Shown here piece after piece: positions 4,822 through 7,164 of a stretch of DNA of 7,164 nucleotides. The position numbers were made by a program, and so were the translations under genes. The stretch comes from Actinomycetes bacterium. GTDB taxonomy: Bacteria; Actinomycetota; Actinomycetes; Actinomycetales; Cellulomonadaceae. The notes beneath the pieces are model-generated. The model had not been told where the DNA came from. It did not search any database and saw only the letters and a list, made by a program, of their open reading frames with translations. How positions within the stretch are numbered: position 1 is the stretch's first letter; each line of letters starts with the position of its first letter. The stretch covers positions 1-7,164 of the forward strand of contig JAEYUL010000171.1 in assembly GCA_023432565.1 (NCBI GenBank). Reading direction: 5' to 3'.

Positions 4822-5853
4822 TCAGGGGCGAGGGGCGCCCGGGCCTCGCTGGCCGCGGTGGTACGCCTGCGTGATCCGCTTCCAGCGCGCCTTCTCGGCG
4901 GCGGCCAGACGCGCGTCGACGCGGCGCTCCTGGTAGGCGGCCTCGCGCTCGAGCTTGCGCCAGCTCGTGAAGCGCCGCTGGTCCAGCTCGCCGCGCTCGA
5001 CCGCCGCCAGCACCGCGCACCCGGGCTCGGTCGTGTGCGAGCAGTCGGCGAACCGGCACCGCTGCGCGAGCTGCGCGACGTCGGCGAACGTGTGGTCCAG
5101 CGCCTGCGCGTCGGCGACGAGGCCGACCGCGCGGATGCCGGGCGTGTCGATGAGCACGGCGCCACCGGGCAGCGGGACGAGCTCACGGTGGGACGTCGTG
5201 TGCCGGCCTCGTCCGTCGGCCCGGCGCTCACCCGTCGCCATCACCCCGCGACCTGCGAGCGCGTTGACGAGCGTCGACTTCCCGGCACCCGAGGGCCCGA
5301 CCGCGACGAGCGTGACCCCGGGTGCCAGCAGTGCGCGCAGCGGTTCGAGCCCATCGCCCGTCGTGGCCGAGACCGCGTGCACGTCGACGCCGAGGGCCAC
5401 CGTCGCGACGTCCTGCGCCATGCCGGCCGGGTCGGGCACCAGATCCGCCTTGGTGAGCACGACGACGGGCCGGGCGCCGGAGCGCCACGCGAGGGTCAGC
5501 AGCCGCTCGACACGCCCGAGGTCGGGGTCGGGGTCGAGGTGCTCGACGACGAGCACGACGTCGACGTTCGCGGCGAGCACCTGCACGTGCGACGTCCGCC
5601 CGGCGGTGTCGCGCTCGAGCGCCGTACGGCGCGGCAGGACCGTCGCGACCTGGCCCGACTCGGCGTCGAGCCGCACGACGTCGCCCACCGCGACCGGCAC
5701 CCGCACCTCTCCGCACGCGGCGAGGCCGTCACGCGCGAGCGGCGCGCGCAGCGGTGCGTCGAGGTGCTCGTCACCGCCGGAGGGGTCCGCGGGCACGACG
5801 AGCACCTCGGTCCGCTCGGCGCGTACGACGCGCCACGGGTCGTCGGCAGGCAC
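4822..5853 (-). CDS. rsgA: Ribosome small-subunit biogenesis GTPase RsgA
   Basis: A 343-aa cytoplasmic GTPase that binds the 30S subunit and helps its late maturation. Residues 1-90 are the OB-fold region (PVAVGDVVRLD; LPRRTALERDTAG). The G motifs come in the circularly permuted order of this family: G4 TKAD (134-137), G5 VSATTG (161-166), G1 GPSGAGKST (186-194), G2 around HTTSH (218-222) and G3 DTPG (236-239). A C-terminal zinc site follows with Cys266, Cys271, His273 and Cys279 in the usual C-x4-C-x-H-x5-C spacing, then a basic helical tail. The first base of G4 is T instead of the common N. All key elements are present and the length is normal. The start is GTG 5853; there is no clear Shine-Dalgarno, but TACCGT ends 6 nt before it, suggesting a leaderless mRNA. 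A sterol-carrier-like gene follows 27 nt behind its stop. Confidence 0.97.
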   Translation of the reverse strand: MPADDPWRVVRAERTEVLVVPADPSGGDEHLDAPLRAPLARDGLAACGEVRVPVAVGDVVRLDAESGQVATVLPRRTALERDTAGRTSHVQVLAANVDVVLVVEHLDPDPDLGRVERLLTLAWRSGARPVVVLTKADLVPDPAGMAQDVATVALGVDVHAVSATTGDGLEPLRALLAPGVTLVAVGPSGAGKSTLVNALAGRGVMATGERRADGRGRHTTSHRELVPLPGGAVLIDTPGIRAVGLVADAQALDHTFADVAQLAQRCRFADCSHTTEPGCAVLAAVERGELDQRRFTSWRKLEREAAYQERRVDARLAAAEKARWKRITQAYHRGQRGPGAPRP

Positions 5854-5859
5854 GTCTCG

Positions 5860-5865
5860 ACGGTA
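5860..5865 (-). promoter_or_regulatory. -10-like hexamer TACCGT for a leaderless rsgA mRNA
   Basis: The minus strand reads TACCGT, six bases (CGAGAC), then GTG at 5853. With the last T at -7, +1 falls on the start codon. A weak -35 candidate, TGGGCA, sits 18 nt upstream. The 72-nt gap back to the previous gene contains no strong terminator. Confidence 0.45.
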
Positions 5866-5925
5866 GGTCGGCCCGGCGGCACCTGCCCAGCGATTTCTGC
5901 GCGTTCGTCGGGGTGCAGCGGGCGG

Positions 5926-6957
5926 TCAGGGTGCGGCGTTGCGTGCCAGCTCGAGCGCGATCTCCTGCCACCACGCACCAGCCTGCGGGCCGCCGTTGCA
6001 CGCGCCGTCGGACTCGCCGGGCGACTTGACCCACAGCAGCGCGTCCAGCGCGGTGCCGTCGTCGACGAGGCGCGGCGGCTCCCCCAGCGCGCGCCCGCGG
6101 GGGTTGCACCACTCGCCGTTGCTCCCGTTGCCGTTGCGCGAGGTGTCCACGACGAACCGCAGCCCGCCCGTCGCGGCCGAGACCTGCTCGCCGTACGCGC
6201 GCTCGTCGGCGGTGGTCTGGTAGTTCGAGGTGTTGAGCGCGAACCCGGCGAGGTGCTCGGTGCCGACGAGCGCGAGGCGACGCGCCGTCTCGGCGACCGG
6301 GTGCCAGCCCGAGTGACCCGCATCGAGGTACACGCGAGCGCCCGCCTCGTGCAGCGAGCGCGCCGCGTACGCGAGCAGCCCCACGCGGTCGCCCTGGCCG
6401 TCGCAGGCCCCGAGCTGGGCGAGCGCGTCGGGCTCGAGCACGACGATCGGCTCACCCACGATCCCGCTCGCCACGGTGTCGATCCAGGTGGCGTACTCGC
6501 TCTGCTCGACTCCGCCCGCCGAGTGCAGCCCGCAGTCGCGCCCGGGGATGGCGTAGACGACGAGCACGGCGACCTCGCCGGCCTCGTGCGCGGCCCCGGT
6601 CAGGGCGGCCACCTGCTCGCGCGCCGCGGACGCCTCGGTCCAGTCGCCGATCCACGCCGCCTGAGGCCGCGTCGCGATGCGTTCCAGGAGCACCTTGTCC
6701 TCGCCCGTCGCGGCCTGCCACGCGGCGAGCGCCTGCGCGCCCGGCGCGACGTGGAGCACACCCGGCCCGTCCGGTGCGGCCGCAGTCGGCGTGCGCGCGG
6801 GCTGCGAGGGCTCGGTCTCGGGTCCAGCGGCAGCCGAGCCACCGGACGGCACCGGCGACGACGAGGTGGGCGGGACCCGGGGGGCGTCGGCGCCGCTGCA
6901 GGCGGACAGCAGCGCGACGAACGCGGCGAGGGCCGCGGTGCGGCGCAGGGTGCTCAT
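5926..6957 (-). CDS. Lipid-anchored GH6 cellulase (endoglucanase-like), no binding module
   Basis: A 343-aa beta-1,4-glucanase. The N-terminus MSTLRRTAAL-AAFVALLSAC is a short lipoprotein signal with lipobox L17-S18-A19-C20, so the mature enzyme should be attached through Cys20 to the outer face of the membrane. Residues 21-65 are a Pro/Ser/Ala-rich spacer. Residues 66-343 are GH6, with all four aspartates kept (D141, D177, D212, D317) and disulfide pairs C142/C185 and C284/C320. By hand the catalytic domain aligns without gaps to that of cenA in this window, 182 of 278 identical. There is no CBM2. ATG 6957 has AGGA 7 nt upstream and gives the lipoprotein signal directly; an in-frame GTG at 6972 is less likely. 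It stands alone between an unrecognised gene and rsgA. Anchoring suggests action on soluble or short glucans at the cell surface, which is inference. Confidence 0.93.
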   Translation of the reverse strand: MSTLRRTAALAAFVALLSACSGADAPRVPPTSSSPVPSGGSAAAGPETEPSQPARTPTAAAPDGPGVLHVAPGAQALAAWQAATGEDKVLLERIATRPQAAWIGDWTEASAAREQVAALTGAAHEAGEVAVLVVYAIPGRDCGLHSAGGVEQSEYATWIDTVASGIVGEPIVVLEPDALAQLGACDGQGDRVGLLAYAARSLHEAGARVYLDAGHSGWHPVAETARRLALVGTEHLAGFALNTSNYQTTADERAYGEQVSAATGGLRFVVDTSRNGNGSNGEWCNPRGRALGEPPRLVDDGTALDALLWVKSPGESDGACNGGPQAGAWWQEIALELARNAAP

Positions 6958-7066
6958 GGAACGATCCTGCACGTCCGGGGCCTGCTCCCGGGACTCGACA
7001 GGCCGACAGACGGGGCCCGGCCGCCGGGGGCCCCCCCCCCCCCGCGCCGGAGTCAGACGGCCGCGA
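6958..7066 (-). promoter_or_regulatory. GC-only gap upstream of the lipoprotein cellulase, with a 13-C run
   Basis: The 109-nt gap holds the ribosome site AGGA (6965-6968), an 8-bp palindrome TCCCGGGA (6986-6993) and a GGGGG then C13 run at 7026-7043. The block from about 7012 to 7043 can fold in several G-C registers and may end the transcript of the gene at the right edge. I see no credible -35/-10 pair. Confidence 0.35.
7031..7043. repeat. Homopolymer run of 13 C
   Basis: Thirteen consecutive C follow five G. Runs of this length are prone to polymerase slippage and to sequencing or assembly length errors. It lies outside coding sequence, 74-86 nt before the start of the lipoprotein cellulase. 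Confidence 0.9.
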
Positions 7067-7164
7067 TCACCACTGCTGACCGACGGCCTCCATGCGGCTC
7101 TCGCGACGCACCACGATGCGCGCGACGCTCTCGCGCGAGTCCTGGTCGATCACGAAGGGCACGG
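7067..7164 (-). CDS. C-terminal tail of an unrecognised protein (runs off the right edge)
   Basis: The last 31 codons of a minus-strand frame end at TGA 7069-7067. The tail begins VPFVIDQDSRESVARIV and finishes ESRMEAVGQQW. It is charged, with no membrane segment. The codons are mostly G/C-ending, as in the neighbouring genes, which supports real coding, but the fragment is too short for me to assign a family. Confidence 0.55.
   Translation of the reverse strand, partial: VPFVIDQDSRESVARIVVRRESRMEAVGQQW

Noticed and set aside
4082..5059. Upstream extension of the flavoenzyme frame
   Set aside because: It overlaps the sterol-carrier-like gene and part of rsgA, crosses the repeat cluster, has no domain content, and the ribosome site plus the conserved N-terminus place the start at 4081.
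6958..6972. GTG start at 6972 for the lipoprotein cellulase
   Set aside because: ATG 6957 has a good AGGA site at 7 nt and yields the lipoprotein signal directly; the extension would consume the ribosome site.

Overview
The window is very GC-rich DNA with G/C-ending codons throughout. It carries two GH6 cellulase genes, one of which matches the family of Cellulomonas fimi endoglucanase A (CBM2, Pro-Thr linker, GH6). Together these point to an actinobacterium of the genus Cellulomonas or a close relative. Every gene I can support lies on the minus strand, so transcription runs from high to low coordinates. No RNA genes, CRISPR arrays, insertion sequences or integrases were seen.

In order of transcription the layout is as follows. 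(1) At 7164-7067 is the C-terminal tail of an unrecognised gene cut by the window edge. A GC-only intergenic stretch follows, with a 13-C run. (2) At 6957-5926 is a GH6 cellulase with a lipoprotein signal and no binding module. (3) At 5853-4822 is rsgA, the ribosome-assembly GTPase. (4) At 4794-4423 is a small sterol-carrier-like protein 27 nt behind rsgA. (5) At 4422-4082 is a gene-free stretch with a 23-bp perfect inverted repeat, two families of short tandem repeats and an operator-like palindrome. (6) At 4081-2159 is a 640-aa FMN/FAD/4Fe-4S 'old yellow enzyme' reductase of the 2,4-dienoyl-CoA reductase/BaiCD-BaiH type, ending in a 16-bp perfect hairpin. (7) At 2094-1753 is a small two-helix membrane protein. 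(8) At 1536-184 is secreted cenA, with its own upstream region. (9) At 157-1 is the N-terminus of purF, only 26 nt behind cenA.

The window mixes housekeeping genes (rsgA, the sterol-carrier-like gene, the membrane protein, purF) with accessory catabolic genes (two cellulases and the flavoenzyme). The two groups also begin differently. The accessory genes have clear Shine-Dalgarno sequences. Three housekeeping genes lack one, and each instead has a -10-like hexamer ending exactly 6 nt before the start codon, as expected for leaderless mRNAs. A plausible reading is that catabolic genes were placed into a housekeeping neighbourhood. The two GH6 catalytic domains align without gaps at about 65% identity by hand count, so they are old paralogues: one is made for secretion and binding to cellulose, the other for staying on the cell surface.

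The least explained element is the repeat cluster at 4234-4370. I found no complete new multi-gene system.
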